DNA of 64,000 bases from Pseudomonas sp. Marseille-Q3773 (GCF_916618955.1 NZ_OU745390.1:4030001-4094000); one strand, 5' to 3'. Positions 8,254 through 23,914 are shown, numbered from the stretch's first letter. Numbers and translations are program-made. The notes: generated from the letters alone by a model not told the origin.

Positions 8254-10257
8254 TCAGCTATACACACGCCCCAGCAACTGGCGGTGGCTTTCGAACTGGT
8301 CGAGCACATCACGCACGATCTGCTCCGGCGCGAAGCCCATCAGGTCGTACTCCTGGCTGCCATCGTGCAGGTACACCTCGGCTCGATAGAAGCGCTGACG
8401 GACTTCCGGCTCGCCTTCCACCGGCGCTTCGCTCGGCGCCGCCAGGTAGCCGTCCAGGCTCACTTCGTAGACGAACGGGTTGCCCTCTTCCATCATCACC
8501 CGCAGGCCCATCAGGTTGCGCGACTGGCCGACACGGGTTTCCACCTCGAAGCCCAAAGTTTGCAGCTGCGCGGCGGCGTCTTTCAGCGCCGGGCTGACGT
8601 GCTTGTCCATGAAGCGCTGCACCACGGCCTGGGTCGGCTGCAGTTCCAGCTGGGTCAGGCGCTCGCTGAAACCGCGACGGCCACGGGCGGCCAGCTCGGC
8701 CCGCTCCTGCTCGATCACCACGTCCTGCTTCATGGCCTTGTACAGGCCGAACATGAACAGCACCAGCACCACCGAGAACGGCAGGCCCGCCAGCACCACC
8801 ATGGTCTGCATGGCCTCAAAATTACCGGCGAACAGCAGGCCGATGGTGACCAGGGTGATGACCACCGACCAGAACACCACCATCCAGTGCGGGGCGTCTT
8901 CGTCCACCTTGCCGCCCTTGCAGGACAGGTTGGCCATCATCACCGCACCGGAGTCGGCCGGGGTGAGGAACAGGACGAAGCCGACGAACACCGCCACGCC
9001 GATCACGATCTTGGCGGCCGGGAAGTATTCCAGCAATTGGTAGATCGACATCGACGGCTGTTCCAGCGCTGTCTTGCCCAGTTCCACCGCGCCCTGGTTG
9101 ATCACCAGGTCCAGCGCCGTGTTGCCGAAGATCGACAGCCAGGCCAGGGTGAAGCCCAGCGGGATCAGCAATACGCCCATCACCAGCTGGCGCACGGTGC
9201 GGCCCTTGGAAATACGGGCAATGAACATCCCTACGAACGGGCCCCAGGAGATCCACCAGGCCCAGTAGAACACGGTCCACAGGCCCAGCCAGCGCTCGGA
9301 CTTGTCGCCCGAACCTTCGTACACGTACAGGTCGAAGGTCTTCAGCACGATACCGTTCAGGTAGTCGCCAATGTTCTGCACGAAGCCGTTGAGCAGGTAC
9401 AGGGTTTCGCCACCCAGCAGCACGAAGATCAACAGGCCGCTGAACAGCATGATGTTCAGGTTGGACAGGCGGCGAATGCCGTTTTCCACGCCCGAGACCG
9501 CCGCCACGGTGGCCACGCCGGCCATGACCAGGATCACCACCAGCAGGTTGGTCTTGCTGTGATCCATGCCGAACAGGTACTCCAGGCCGGAGGCCACCTG
9601 CATCGAGCCGATGCCCAGGTTGGTCACCAGGCCCAGCAGGGTCACGAACATGCCGAAGATGTCCACGGCGTTGCCGGCAGCACCCTTGACCCAACGCTCG
9701 CCCACCAGTGGGTACAGCGCCGAACGCAGGGCTAGCGGCTGGTTATGGCGGTAGGCGAAGTAACCCACGGCCAGGCCGACCAGGGCGTAGATCGCCCAGC
9801 CATGCAGGCCCCAGTGCAGGAAGGTCAATTGCAAGCCCTGGCGCGCGGCCTCGAGGCTGGCCGAGGTGCCCTCCGGTGGGTTGAAATAGTGGTCCAGCGG
9901 CTCGGAGGCGCCGAAGTACAGCAGCGAAATGCCGATACCGGAAGAGAACAGCATGCCGGCCCAGGCGCCATAGCTGAAGTCGGGCTCGTCGTCCTTGCCG
10001 CCAAGCTTGAGCTTGCCGTAGTCGGAGAAGGCCAGGTAGACGACGAACAGCAGGTAACCGCAGATCACCAGCATGTAATACCAGCCGAAGGTACGCGTCA
10101 GCCACTTCTGGGCTACGCCCAGCACCTGGCCGGCGGTTTCGGGTACAGCGATAAGCAAGGCAGTCAGAACGAGGATCATCAGCGCGGAGGTGAAGAACAC
10201 CACGCGGTTGACCCGTACCCTCTCGGCGGGGGGCTTGGTAAGTGAGGCAGAACTCAT
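8254..10257 (-). CDS. betT: Choline transporter, BCCT family (BetT)
   Basis: A 667-residue inner-membrane transporter for choline or a related quaternary amine. About twelve membrane helices fill residues 20-510, with the BCCT signature WAWWISWGPFVGMFIARIS and the tryptophan-rich segment TVFYWAWW. A cytosolic C-terminal domain of about 150 residues follows, as in E. coli BetT, where such a tail senses osmotic state. The ATG at 10257 is preferred to one at 10335 because the longer version adds 26 residues without family character. It is divergent from betIBA, which fits choline supply for betaine synthesis. The 475-base space to betI holds the BetI operator. Confidence 0.92.
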   Translation of the reverse strand: MSSASLTKPPAERVRVNRVVFFTSALMILVLTALLIAVPETAGQVLGVAQKWLTRTFGWYYMLVICGYLLFVVYLAFSDYGKLKLGGKDDEPDFSYGAWAGMLFSSGIGISLLYFGASEPLDHYFNPPEGTSASLEAARQGLQLTFLHWGLHGWAIYALVGLAVGYFAYRHNQPLALRSALYPLVGERWVKGAAGNAVDIFGMFVTLLGLVTNLGIGSMQVASGLEYLFGMDHSKTNLLVVILVMAGVATVAAVSGVENGIRRLSNLNIMLFSGLLIFVLLGGETLYLLNGFVQNIGDYLNGIVLKTFDLYVYEGSGDKSERWLGLWTVFYWAWWISWGPFVGMFIARISKGRTVRQLVMGVLLIPLGFTLAWLSIFGNTALDLVINQGAVELGKTALEQPSMSIYQLLEYFPAAKIVIGVAVFVGFVLFLTPADSGAVMMANLSCKGGKVDEDAPHWMVVFWSVVITLVTIGLLFAGNFEAMQTMVVLAGLPFSVVLVLFMFGLYKAMKQDVVIEQERAELAARGRRGFSERLTQLELQPTQAVVQRFMDKHVSPALKDAAAQLQTLGFEVETRVGQSRNLMGLRVMMEEGNPFVYEVSLDGYLAAPSEAPVEGEPEVRQRFYRAEVYLHDGSQEYDLMGFAPEQIVRDVLDQFESHRQLLGRVYS

Positions 10258-10644
10258 TGCACGAATGCTCCGGGCAGTGCGGCTATGGAGGCTAATCAGT
10301 GTTCCCGAGCAATTGGTGGAATATCCCCACTGCATCAGGTGTTATAAAAGGCACCTTGGAAACCGTGATCCCGAATCGATACGTTGCAAAAAAACAGACA
10401 GATGGCCTGTCGCCACTGCCACGCCTCGGTCGAGGTGCGCGCATTCGCCACAGTCCACCCCGCCCGCTCCAAGGGCCTGCCGCAGGCTTGATGAGCACAC
10501 GGCAGAATCTGCATTTCGCATCGCTCATGCCCGTCAACGCCTTGTATTCCGGGGGTTACGCGATTTCCTGGGGTGTCAATCCGTGCTTCTTAGACCGCCT
10601 GAAAAACTGTCAATGGCACAAATTGTCGCAGAGCTTATTCTTTA

Positions 10645-10677
10645 TTGATTGAACGTTCAATCAAAACAAAATAGACT
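10645..10677 (+). promoter_or_regulatory. betI promoter with BetI operator
   Basis: A perfect 20-bp palindrome ttgattgaacgttcaatcaa at 10645-10664 matches the known BetI operator type. The likely -35 (ttgaac, 10649-10654) lies inside it and the -10 (tagact, 10672-10677) is 17 bases downstream, so bound BetI would block polymerase. The betI ATG is 55 bases further on. BetI releases DNA when choline is present, as known in E. coli. The remaining stretch 10258-10644 should hold the betT promoter, but I could not pick it out. Confidence 0.85.
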
Positions 10678-10732
10678 GGCCTTCGCCGAGTCAGCGCCTG
10701 TCGCCTGCTCGCAGGCCTGAGGAGATAGCAAG

Positions 10733-11389
10733 ATGCCCAAGGTCGGTATGCAACCCATCCGCCGCCAGCAGTTGATCGAAGCCACGTTGCAGGCGGTCGA
10801 TCAGGTCGGACTGGGGGATGCCAGCATTGCGCTGATTGCCCGTTTGGCCGGCGTGTCGAACGGCATCATCAGTCACTACTTTCGGGACAAGAACGGCCTG
10901 ATCGCAGCGACGATGGGATACATCATGAACATGCTCAACGAAGGTGTTCGAGCACGTCGCCAGGCCCTGACGGACGACAGCCCGCGTGCTCACCTGAAAG
11001 TCATCATCGAGGGTAACTTCGATGCCAGCCAGGTGAACGGCCCGGCAATGAAAACCTGGTTGGCCTTCTGGGCTTCCAGCATGCACCAGCCCGATTTGCA
11101 CAGGTTGCAGCGGATCAACGACCACCGCTTGTATTCCAACCTGTGCTGCCAGTTCCGCCGCGCCCTGCCGCTCTACCATGCGCGCAAGGCCGCCCGCGGC
11201 CTGGCGGCTTTGATCGATGGCTTGTGGCTGCGTGGTGCCCTGTCGGGTGATGCATTCGATACCGACCAGGCGATACGGATTGCTTACGAATACATGGATC
11301 TACAACTGGCTAAACAGCACACCCTGGACACCAACGACCAGGCTGCTGATCAAGCACGCACGGCACTTGTCGACCCGGCAGGAGCGTGA
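10733..11389 (+). CDS. betI: Choline-responsive TetR-family repressor BetI
   Basis: A 218-residue TetR-family regulator. The N-terminal helix-turn-helix is seen in [19 protein letters not shown], then [22 protein letters not shown] (residues about 36-57), which is typical of BetI, followed by a helical ligand domain ending about residue 200. Length is about 20 residues over the E. coli protein, from a polar C-terminal tail ([17 protein letters not shown]). It represses betIBA and probably betT through the palindrome 70-90 bases upstream. First gene of betIBA; 37 bases to betB. Confidence 0.95.
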   Translation: MPKVGMQPIRRQQLIEATLQAVDQVGLGDASIALIARLAGVSNGIISHYFRDKNGLIAATMGYIMNMLNEGVRARRQALTDDSPRAHLKVIIEGNFDASQVNGPAMKTWLAFWASSMHQPDLHRLQRINDHRLYSNLCCQFRRALPLYHARKAARGLAALIDGLWLRGALSGDAFDTDQAIRIAYEYMDLQLAKQHTLDTNDQAADQARTALVDPAGA

Positions 11390-11426
11390 CGCGCAGCCAA
11401 CCACACACTGCACTTGCGAGGACACT

Positions 11427-12899
11427 ATGGCCCGTTTCGGAACGCAAAAACTCTACATTGATGGCGCTTACGTCGACGCTGGCAGCGATGCCACTTTCGA
11501 AGCCATCAACCCGGCCACCGGCGAAGTCCTCGCCCACGTACAACGTGCCACCCAGGCCGATGTCGAGAAGGCCGTCGAAAGTGCCGAGCGAGGCCAGAAA
11601 GTCTGGGCCGCGATGACTGCCATGCAGCGTTCGCGCATCCTGCGCCGCGCCGTCGACATCCTGCGCGAGCGCAACGACGAGCTGGCCATGCTGGAAACCC
11701 TGGACACTGGCAAGTCGTACTCGGAAACCCGCTACGTCGACATCGTCACCGGCGCCGACGTGCTGGAATACTACGCCGGCCTGGTACCGGCCATCGAAGG
11801 CGAGCAGATCCCGCTGCGCGAGTCGTCCTTCGTCTACACCCGCCGCGAGCCGCTGGGCGTGACCGTCGGTATCGGCGCCTGGAACTACCCGATCCAGATC
11901 GCCCTGTGGAAATCCGCCCCGGCCCTGGCCGCTGGCAACGCAATGATCTTCAAGCCGTCGGAAGTGACCTCGCTGACCACCCTCAAACTGGCCGAGATCT
12001 ACACCGAAGCCGGCCTGCCAAACGGCGTGTTCAACGTCCTGACCGGCAGCGGCCGCGAAGTCGGCACCTGGCTGACCGAGCACCCGCGCATCGAGAAAGT
12101 CTCCTTCACCGGCGGCACCACCACCGGCAAGAAGGTGATGGCCAGCGCCTCGAGCTCGTCGCTCAAGGAAGTCACCATGGAACTGGGTGGCAAGTCGCCG
12201 CTGATCATCTGTGCCGACGCCGACCTGGACAAGGCCGCCGACATCGCCATGATGGCCAACTTCTACAGCTCGGGCCAGGTGTGCACCAACGGCACCCGCG
12301 TGTTCATCCCGGCAGCAATGAAGGCGGCTTTCGAAGCCAAGATCGTCGAGCGTGTTGCGCGCATTCGTGCTGGCAACCCGGAAGACGAAAACACCAACTT
12401 CGGCCCACTGGTCAGCTTCCAGCACATGGAAAGCGTGCTCGGCTACATCGCCAAGGGCAAGGAAGAAGGTGCCCGCGTACTGTGCGGTGGTGAGCGCATG
12501 ACCGAAGGCGCTTTCGCCAAGGGCGCCTTCGTCGCTCCGACCGTGTTCACCGATTGCACCGACGACATGACCATCGTCAAGGAAGAGATCTTCGGCCCGG
12601 TGATGAGCATTCTCACCTACGAAACCGAAGAAGAAGTCATCCGCCGTGCCAACGACACCGAGTACGGCCTGGCCGCCGGTGTGTGCACCAACGACATCAA
12701 CCGTGCCCACCGCATCATCCACAAGCTGGAAGCCGGTATCTGCTGGATCAATGCCTGGGGTGAATCGCCGGCCGAAATGCCGGTGGGTGGCTACAAGCAG
12801 TCGGGCGTCGGCCGTGAGAACGGCATCAGCTCGCTGGCTCAATACACTCGCATCAAGTCGGTCCAGGTCGAGCTGGGCGGCTACAACTCGGTTTTCTGA
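11427..12899 (+). CDS. betB: Betaine aldehyde dehydrogenase
   Basis: A 490-residue NAD(P)+ dependent aldehyde dehydrogenase that oxidises betaine aldehyde to the osmoprotectant glycine betaine. Visible are the cofactor-binding [16 protein letters not shown] and FKPSEVTSL, the glycine motif [12 protein letters not shown], the general-base glutamate in [10 protein letters not shown] and the catalytic cysteine in [13 protein letters not shown]. Length equals the E. coli and P. aeruginosa enzymes. The ATG at 11427 has gagga upstream. Second gene of betIBA. Confidence 0.97.
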   Translation: MARFGTQKLYIDGAYVDAGSDATFEAINPATGEVLAHVQRATQADVEKAVESAERGQKVWAAMTAMQRSRILRRAVDILRERNDELAMLETLDTGKSYSETRYVDIVTGADVLEYYAGLVPAIEGEQIPLRESSFVYTRREPLGVTVGIGAWNYPIQIALWKSAPALAAGNAMIFKPSEVTSLTTLKLAEIYTEAGLPNGVFNVLTGSGREVGTWLTEHPRIEKVSFTGGTTTGKKVMASASSSSLKEVTMELGGKSPLIICADADLDKAADIAMMANFYSSGQVCTNGTRVFIPAAMKAAFEAKIVERVARIRAGNPEDENTNFGPLVSFQHMESVLGYIAKGKEEGARVLCGGERMTEGAFAKGAFVAPTVFTDCTDDMTIVKEEIFGPVMSILTYETEEEVIRRANDTEYGLAAGVCTNDINRAHRIIHKLEAGICWINAWGESPAEMPVGGYKQSGVGRENGISSLAQYTRIKSVQVELGGYNSVF

Positions 12900-12912
12900 A
12901 CCCTGTCTAGCC

Positions 12913-12940
12913 ACGCCCGTGCCGCTGCGCACGGGCGTTT
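12913..12940 (+). terminator. Hairpin between betB and betA
   Basis: A perfect 10-bp stem acgcccgtgc / gcacgggcgt with a 6-base loop and only three T after it. It may be a weak terminator or a processing or stabilising hairpin that sets betB above betA; the sequence alone cannot tell. Confidence 0.5.
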
Positions 12941-12976
12941 CCGCTCCCTGATCACCGCCAACATGAGGGTACTTTC

Positions 12977-14674
12977 ATGTCCAAAGAATACGATTACATC
13001 ATCGTCGGTGCCGGCTCTGCCGGTAACACCCTGGCGACCCGCCTGACCGAAGACGCCGGCGTCACTGTACTGCTGTTGGAAGCCGGTGGCCCCGACTACC
13101 GTTTCGACTTCCGTACCCAGATGCCAGCCGCCCTGGCCTTTCCCCTGCAGGGCCGTCGCTACAACTGGGCCTACGAGACCGACCCGGAGCCGCACATGGA
13201 CGGCCGCCGCATGGAGTGTGGCCGTGGCAAGGGCCTGGGTGGCTCGTCGCTGATCAACGGCATGTGCTACATCCGCGGCAACGCCATGGACTTCGATGGC
13301 TGGGCAGAACTGCCGGGCCTGGAAGACTGGACCTACCTGGACTGCCTGCCGTACTTCCGCAAGGCCGAAACCCGTGACATCGGCCCGAACGACTACCATG
13401 GCGGCGAAGGCCCGGTCAGCGTGACCACGCCGAAAGCCGGCAACAACCCACTGTTCCACGCCATGGTCGAAGCCGGCGTGCAGGCCGGTTACCCACGCAC
13501 CGAAGACCTCAACGGCTACCAGCAGGAAGGCTTCGGTCCCATGGACCGTACCGTGACCAAGAACGGTCGCCGTTCCAGCACCGCCCGCGGCTACCTGGAC
13601 CAGGCCAAGAAGCGCTCGAACCTGACCATCGTCACCCACGCCCTGACCGACCGCGTACTGTTCGACGGCAAGCGCGCCATCGGCGTGACCTACCTGGTCG
13701 GCGACAGCGAAGAGCGCGTCGAAGCCCGCGCACGCAAGGAAGTGATCGTCAGCTCCGGTGCCATCGCCTCGCCGCAACTGCTGCAGCGTTCCGGCGTCGG
13801 CCCGCGCGCCTTGCTGGAAAGCCTCGACATCCCGGTGGTGCACGACCTGCCGGGCGTTGGCGAAAACCTGCAGGACCACCTGGAACTGTACCTGCAGTAC
13901 GCCTGCACCCAGCCAGTGTCGCTGTACCCGTCGCTGCTCTGGTGGAACCAGCCGGCGATCGGCGCCGAGTGGATGTTCAACGGCACCGGTATCGGCGCCA
14001 GCAACCAGTTCGAGGCCGGTGGTTTCATCCGTACCCGTCCTGAATTCAAGTGGCCGAACATCCAGTACCACTTCCTGCCGGTGGCCATCAACTACAACGG
14101 CTCCAACGGCGTCAAGGAGCACGGTTTCCAGGCGCACATGGGCTCGATGCGTTCGCCAAGCCGCGGCCGTATCCGCCTCAAGTCGAAGGACCCGCGCCAG
14201 CACCCAAGCATCCTGTTCAACTACATGGCAACCGAACAGGACTGGCAGGAGTTCCGTGACGGCATCCGCCTGACCCGCGAGATCATGGCCCAGCCGGCGC
14301 TGGACCCGTACCGCGGCCGTGAGATCAGCCCAGGCGCGCACGTGCAGACCGACGAGGAACTGGACAAGTTCATCCGCGAACACGCCGAGACCGCCTTCCA
14401 CCCGTCCTGCTCGTGCAAGATGGGCACCGACGACATGGCGGTGGTCGATGGCGAAGGCCGCGTGCATGGCATGCAAGGCCTGCGTGTGGTCGACGCTTCG
14501 ATCATGCCGATCATCATCACCGGCAACCTCAACGCCACCACGATCATGATCGCCGAGAAGATCTCGGACAAGATCCGTGGCCGCAAGCCGCTGCCACGCA
14601 GCACCGCCAAGTACTATGTGGCCAATGGTGCACCGGTGAAGGGCAAGCCGTTGCGTGAGGTGAAGCAGGCGTAA
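12977..14674 (+). CDS. betA: Choline dehydrogenase
   Basis: A 565-residue FAD-dependent GMC-family oxidoreductase that oxidises choline to betaine aldehyde at the membrane. The N-terminal [16 protein letters not shown] is the dinucleotide-binding motif, then [20 protein letters not shown] is GMC signature 1 and [17 protein letters not shown] signature 2. The C-terminal active-site histidine is in [10 protein letters not shown] and the second base in [11 protein letters not shown]. Length agrees with the family. Last gene of betIBA; a terminator follows at 14731. Confidence 0.97.
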   Translation: MSKEYDYIIVGAGSAGNTLATRLTEDAGVTVLLLEAGGPDYRFDFRTQMPAALAFPLQGRRYNWAYETDPEPHMDGRRMECGRGKGLGGSSLINGMCYIRGNAMDFDGWAELPGLEDWTYLDCLPYFRKAETRDIGPNDYHGGEGPVSVTTPKAGNNPLFHAMVEAGVQAGYPRTEDLNGYQQEGFGPMDRTVTKNGRRSSTARGYLDQAKKRSNLTIVTHALTDRVLFDGKRAIGVTYLVGDSEERVEARARKEVIVSSGAIASPQLLQRSGVGPRALLESLDIPVVHDLPGVGENLQDHLELYLQYACTQPVSLYPSLLWWNQPAIGAEWMFNGTGIGASNQFEAGGFIRTRPEFKWPNIQYHFLPVAINYNGSNGVKEHGFQAHMGSMRSPSRGRIRLKSKDPRQHPSILFNYMATEQDWQEFRDGIRLTREIMAQPALDPYRGREISPGAHVQTDEELDKFIREHAETAFHPSCSCKMGTDDMAVVDGEGRVHGMQGLRVVDASIMPIIITGNLNATTIMIAEKISDKIRGRKPLPRSTAKYYVANGAPVKGKPLREVKQA

Positions 14675-14730
14675 ACCTGCACCGGCCTCCTCGCGGGCGT
14701 GCTCGCGAAGAGGCCCTCCAGGCAATACCC

Positions 14731-14756
14731 AAAAGGCACCCACCGCGGTGCCTTTT
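14731..14756 (+). terminator. Rho-independent terminator after betA
   Basis: A perfect 10-bp stem aaaaggcacc / ggtgcctttt with a 6-base loop and a T-rich descending arm. An imperfect hairpin (ggcctc ... gaggcc, 14686-14716) lies just before it. Confidence 0.85.
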
Positions 14757-14875
14757 GCGCATCTGCAGAAACGCTTTACAGCCTGCCAATTCATCAGGTT
14801 AGAATCAGTTGGCACGCGACCTGCTAGCAAGCTGCTATCGAGTCCCTTCCCCCGCGGTTCCCGGAGTACCTGCCT

Positions 14876-16618
14876 TTGGATGCAAGCACCATCAACAGCC
14901 TGTTCCTGATCGGCGCATTGCTGGTGGGCGCAAGTATCCTGGTCAGCTCGCTGTCATCGCGCCTGGGCATCCCTATCCTGGTCATCATCCTTGCGGTCGG
15001 CATGATCGCCGGTGTCGATGGTGGCGGGATCATTTTCAACAACTACCCGACCGCCTACCTCGTAGGCAACCTGGCACTGGCCGTGATTCTGCTTGACGGC
15101 GGCCTGCGCACACGGGTTGCGAGCTTCCGCGTAGCCCTGTGGCCGGCGCTGTCGCTGGCCACCGTCGGTGTCATGATCACCACCGCCCTCACCGGCATGG
15201 TCGCCGCCTGGCTGTTCGACCTGAGCCTGATCCAGGGCCTGCTGATCGGCGCCATCGTCGGCTCTACCGACGCCGCAGCGGTGTTCTCGCTGCTTGGCGG
15301 CAAAGGCCTGAACGAGCGGGTGACCGCCACCCTGGAAATCGAATCGGGCAGCAACGACCCGATGGCCGTGTTCCTCACCGTCACCCTCATCGACATGATC
15401 GCCAGCGGCCAGACCGGCCTGCACTGGAGCCTGCTCACCCACTTGCTGCGCGAGTTCGGCATCGGCGGGCTGCTGGGCCTCGGCGGTGGCTGGCTGATGC
15501 TGCAACTGGTCAACCGCATCAACCTCGCGGGCGGCCTGTACCCGATTCTGGTCATCGCTGGCGGCCTGGTGGTGTTCTCGCTGACCAACGCCCTGCACGG
15601 CAGTGGTTTCCTTGCCGTCTACCTGTGCGGCCTGGTACTGGGCAACAGGCCGATCCGCAGCCGCCATGGCATCCTGCACATGCTCGACGGCATGGCCTGG
15701 CTGGCGCAGATCGGCATGTTCCTGGTGCTGGGCTTGCTGGTCACCCCGCACGACCTGCTGCCCATCGCCCTGCCTGCGCTAGGGCTGGCGTTGTGGATGA
15801 TCCTGGTGGCGCGCCCGTTGTCGGTGGTCGCCAGCCTACTGCCATTCAAGGCTTTCCATGGCCGTGAAAAAGGCTTCATTTCCTGGGTTGGCCTGCGTGG
15901 CGCGGTACCTATTATCCTGGCGGTATTCCCGTTGATGGCCGGTCTGCCGGACGCCCAGCTTTTCTTCAACCTGGCGTTTTTCATCGTGCTGGTGTCACTG
16001 CTGGTGCAAGGCACCAGCCTGCCGTGGATGGCCAAACTGCTGAAAGTGACCGTACCGCCCGACCCGGCGCCGATCTCCCGTTCCGCCCTGGAAGTCCACC
16101 TGACCAGCGAGTGGGAACTGTTCGTCTACCGCCTGGGCGCGGAAAAATGGTGCATCGGCGCCGCCCTGCGCGAACTGAAAATGCCTGAAGGCACACGCAT
16201 TGCCGCCCTGTTCCGGGGCGAGCAACTACTGCACCCGTCGGGCAGCACCGTGCTGGAAGTGGGCGACATGCTTTGCGTGATCGGCCACGAACACAACCTG
16301 CCAGCCCTGGGCAAACTGTTCAGCCAGGCGCCGCAACGCGGCCTGGACCTGCGCTTCTTCGGCGACTTCGTACTCGAAGGCGATGCCGAACTGGGTGCGG
16401 TAGCAGCGCTGTATGGCCTGAAACTCGATGGCCTGGATGCGAAAATGCCGTTGGCGCAATTCATCCGACAGAAGGTCGGAGGCGCTCCAGTAGTAGGTGA
16501 CCAGGTCGAATGGCATGGCACAATCTGGACCGTGGCCACCATGGACGGGAACAAGATTCAGAAAGTAGGCGTCAGATTCCCCGAAGGAACGCGACCCGGA
16601 CCAGGATTGTTCCTCTAA
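14876..16618 (+). CDS. cvrA: K+/H+ antiporter, NhaP2/CvrA type
   Basis: A 580-residue inner-membrane cation/proton antiporter of the CPA1 family, extruding K+ for ion and pH homeostasis. About 12 helices fill residues 5-390, with [17 protein letters not shown] and [13 protein letters not shown] carrying the acidic transport residues. The cytosolic C-terminus has a RCK-C/TrkA-C domain (about 400-480) and a final CorC/HlyC-like domain, as in NhaP2. The start is a TTG at 14876, supported by ggag at 14863-14866; no in-frame ATG occurs near. Its place between betIBA and mscK links it to osmotic control. Confidence 0.93.
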   Translation: MDASTINSLFLIGALLVGASILVSSLSSRLGIPILVIILAVGMIAGVDGGGIIFNNYPTAYLVGNLALAVILLDGGLRTRVASFRVALWPALSLATVGVMITTALTGMVAAWLFDLSLIQGLLIGAIVGSTDAAAVFSLLGGKGLNERVTATLEIESGSNDPMAVFLTVTLIDMIASGQTGLHWSLLTHLLREFGIGGLLGLGGGWLMLQLVNRINLAGGLYPILVIAGGLVVFSLTNALHGSGFLAVYLCGLVLGNRPIRSRHGILHMLDGMAWLAQIGMFLVLGLLVTPHDLLPIALPALGLALWMILVARPLSVVASLLPFKAFHGREKGFISWVGLRGAVPIILAVFPLMAGLPDAQLFFNLAFFIVLVSLLVQGTSLPWMAKLLKVTVPPDPAPISRSALEVHLTSEWELFVYRLGAEKWCIGAALRELKMPEGTRIAALFRGEQLLHPSGSTVLEVGDMLCVIGHEHNLPALGKLFSQAPQRGLDLRFFGDFVLEGDAELGAVAALYGLKLDGLDAKMPLAQFIRQKVGGAPVVGDQVEWHGTIWTVATMDGNKIQKVGVRFPEGTRPGPGLFL

Positions 16619-16651
16619 ACTTCGTTTGCCTGATTCACAAGTAGCCTGCCT

Positions 16652-21536
<4,885 letters not shown>

Positions 21537-21552
21537 TGTTCAAGGAGTTCAC

Positions 21553-21987
21553 ATGTCCGATCCACTGGTAATCCCCTGCCCCCATTGCAACGGCCTCAAC
21601 CGCCTGCCGGCGGCGCGCCTGGGTGACGCCCCGAAATGCGGCCGCTGCAAGCAGGACGTGCTGCTGAGTACCCCGTTCGAACTCAGCGAAGCCAACTATG
21701 CCAGCCAGATCAAGGGCGACCTGCCACTGCTGATCGACGTCTGGGCCGACTGGTGCGGCCCGTGCAAATCCTTCGCCCCGACCTTCGAACAGGCCGCGCG
21801 CCAGCTAAGCGGCCGCTGCCGCCTGGCCAAGCTCGACAGCGAGGCCAACCGCAACCTCGCCGGACAACTGGGCATCCGCTCGATTCCCAGCCTGATCCTG
21901 TTCAAGAACGGCCGCGAGATCAGCCGCCAGGCCGGGGCGTTTCCACTCCAGTCGTTGCTGGAATGGCTGCGTAGCCAGGGGGTTTAG
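21553..21987 (+). CDS. trxC: Thioredoxin 2 with zinc ribbon
   Basis: A 144-residue cytosolic thioredoxin. The N-terminal zinc-binding cysteines are C9, C12 (CPHC) and C29, C32 (CGRC), and the active site is W-C68-G-P-C71. This layout is that of E. coli TrxC, which is induced by oxidative stress. It starts 16 bases after selO with aggag upstream, so the two are likely co-transcribed; SelO modifies redox proteins, which makes a functional link plausible but unproven. Confidence 0.95.
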   Translation: MSDPLVIPCPHCNGLNRLPAARLGDAPKCGRCKQDVLLSTPFELSEANYASQIKGDLPLLIDVWADWCGPCKSFAPTFEQAARQLSGRCRLAKLDSEANRNLAGQLGIRSIPSLILFKNGREISRQAGAFPLQSLLEWLRSQGV

Positions 21988-22097
21988 GGCTCCGTTCGGA
22001 TAGGGTAATGAGCATCTTCATGTCGCTCTATCGCGGTGAAACATTTGTTCCGCTTCGGACTGCATCAGGGCGACCAGGCGAACACCCTATGTAAGGT

Positions 22098-22149
22098 GGC
22101 GCCTATGAGATCGAGCGCCGCCCGCGCGGCGCTCGGTCTCATAGGCGCT
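22098..22149. repeat. Long inverted repeat between trxC and parA
   Basis: Two 24-bp arms (22098-22121, 22126-22149), 22 of 24 positions complementary, separated by 4 bases. The centre gccgcccgcgcggc also occurs at 59649-59663 in another intergenic space, suggesting a dispersed element. It sits between convergent genes and could end both transcripts, but there is no T run. The rest of 21988-22157 is featureless. Confidence 0.65.
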
Positions 22150-22157
22150 GAAGATCC

Positions 22158-22931
22158 TCAGCCATTCTCCTCAAGCAAATCATGCAACTCGACAAACTGC
22201 TGGGTCAGCTTGTGCCTGGGCTCCAGGTGAATCAGCGGCAGGCTGGCATGGTGCGATTCACGCATCTTCACCGAGCTGCCCAGATACACCGGTAGCACCG
22301 GCAACCCCTCCTCCAGCAGCTCATCGAGCATCTGCTGCGGCAGGCTGGCACGGGACTGGAACTGGTTGACCACGATGCCTTCGACTACCAGGTCTTCGTT
22401 GTGGTCTTCCTTGAGCTCTTCGATCTCGGCCAGCAGGCCATACAGGGCCTGGCGTGAAAAGCTGTCGCAGTCGAAGGGAATCAGTACGCGATCAGCGGCG
22501 ATCAGTGCAGAAACCGCATAGAAGTTCAGAGCCGGCGGGGTATCGATATAGATCCGCTCGTAGTCCTCGTCCAGTTCGTCGAGCAGCTTGCGCAGCTTGT
22601 TGATCTTGTGCTTGGCCTCCAGCTTCGGCTGCAGGTCGGCCAGTTCGGCGGTGGCGGTGACCACGTGCAGGTTGTCAAAGGGGGTTTCGTAGATATCGAC
22701 CTTGTTTTTCTTGCTGAACGGCCCGCTGGACAGGCTCTGCTTGAAGAAGTCGGCGATGCCCATGGGGATGTCCTCGCCGGTGAGGCCGGTGAGGTACTGG
22801 GTCGAATTGGCCTGGGCATCCAGGTCGATCAGCAGGGTCCGGTAGCCTTCATTGGCACTGACCGCCGCCAGGTTGCAGGCGATGCTCGACTTGCCCACGC
22901 CACCTTTCTGATTGAACACCACGCGCCGCAT
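22158..22931 (-). CDS. Orphan ParA/MinD-like ATPase
   Basis: A 257-residue deviant-Walker P-loop ATPase. The Walker A motif is KGGVGKSS (residues 9-16) with both signature lysines, Walker A' is LLIDLDAQANST and Walker B IYIDTPPAL. ParA proteins form ATP-driven dimers that position DNA or protein cargo on the nucleoid. No ParB, MinE-like or chemotaxis partner lies next to it, so the cargo is unknown; this is not the main chromosomal parA, which is linked to parB near the origin. I chose the ATG at 22931 because the Walker A motif is then at the usual place; an in-frame ATG at 22997 would add 22 residues. Confidence 0.85.
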   Translation of the reverse strand: MRRVVFNQKGGVGKSSIACNLAAVSANEGYRTLLIDLDAQANSTQYLTGLTGEDIPMGIADFFKQSLSSGPFSKKNKVDIYETPFDNLHVVTATAELADLQPKLEAKHKINKLRKLLDELDEDYERIYIDTPPALNFYAVSALIAADRVLIPFDCDSFSRQALYGLLAEIEELKEDHNEDLVVEGIVVNQFQSRASLPQQMLDELLEEGLPVLPVYLGSSVKMRESHHASLPLIHLEPRHKLTQQFVELHDLLEENG

Positions 22932-23020
22932 GATAGACCTCCGTGTTTCAACGAATGCCCGAGTATGTGGCGGCGCTGCGGCAATGGCCAGCGCCATTTG
23001 CCGTTCATTCCTGCAGGTCG

Positions 23021-23914
23021 TCAGTCATAGGCCTGACCGACCACCAAATCGGCAAAGGCCCTGGCCATTGCCGACCTGCCGCGCTCGCGCTGTACCAGCC
23101 ACACCGCCGTCATAGCCCCGTCATCGAGCAGGGTGCGGTACACCACGCCTTCGATGCGCATGCGCTGGAAGGAGGCCGGCAGTACCGAGACCCCCAACCC
23201 CGCCGACACCAGGCCGATGATGGTCATCGCTTCCCCCGCTTCCTGGGCAAAATGCGGGCTGAAGCCCGCCTGCCGCGCCAGGCTCAACAGCTGCGCATGC
23301 AGGCCGCTGCCATAACTGCGCGGGAAGAACACGAACGGCTCATGGGCCAGCGCCGCCATGTACACGCCATGCTGGGTTCCTTCGGCCAGCGGGTGCGATG
23401 CGTTGATTACCGCTACCAGCGGCTCGCTGAACAGCTCGGTGGCGACCAGGCCTTCCGGCAGCGGCATCGGCCGCATCAGCCCTACCTCTATGGATTCATC
23501 GAACACCCCCTCGGCGACATCGCGGCTGCTCATTTCCCTGAGGTTCAGGTGCACCGCCGGGAAACGCTGGCGGAACGCATGGATGGCCTTGGGGATCTTC
23601 GAGGTGAACGGGGCCGAGGACGTGAAGCCGATCTTCATTTCGCCCAACTCGCCCAACTGCGCACGTCGGGCCACATCGGCGGCTTTTTCCACCTGCGCCA
23701 GCACCTGGCGGGCTTCGTCGAGGAACAACCGCCCCGCCTCGCTCAGCTCGACCCGCCGGTTGGTACGCTCGAACAGCCGTGCGCCCAGCTCCTGCTCCAG
23801 CGCCTGGATCTGCTGGCTCAGGGGCGGCTGCGAAATGCCCAGCTGGAGGGCGGCGCGGCCAAAGTGCAGCTCTTCGGCCACGGCGATGAAGTAACGCAGA
23901 TGGCGCAATTCCAT
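23021..23914 (-). CDS. LysR-family transcriptional regulator
   Basis: A 297-residue LysR regulator. The winged helix-turn-helix is residues 1-60 (MELRHLRYFIAVAEELHFGRA, then LGISQPPLSQQIQALEQELG) and the effector domain about 90-290. The N-terminus resembles the CatM/BenM branch. I chose the ATG at 23914, which has ggag seven bases upstream; an earlier ATG at 23938 lacks this. It is divergent from an MFS exporter gene and probably controls it in response to a small ligand; the ligand cannot be told from sequence. Confidence 0.9.
   Translation of the reverse strand: MELRHLRYFIAVAEELHFGRAALQLGISQPPLSQQIQALEQELGARLFERTNRRVELSEAGRLFLDEARQVLAQVEKAADVARRAQLGELGEMKIGFTSSAPFTSKIPKAIHAFRQRFPAVHLNLREMSSRDVAEGVFDESIEVGLMRPMPLPEGLVATELFSEPLVAVINASHPLAEGTQHGVYMAALAHEPFVFFPRSYGSGLHAQLLSLARQAGFSPHFAQEAGEAMTIIGLVSAGLGVSVLPASFQRMRIEGVVYRTLLDDGAMTAVWLVQRERGRSAMARAFADLVVGQAYD

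Noticed and set aside
8239..9735. 498-codon plus-strand frame opposite betT
   Set aside because: Histidine/glutamine-rich antisense shadow of a membrane protein gene; no start site or homology.
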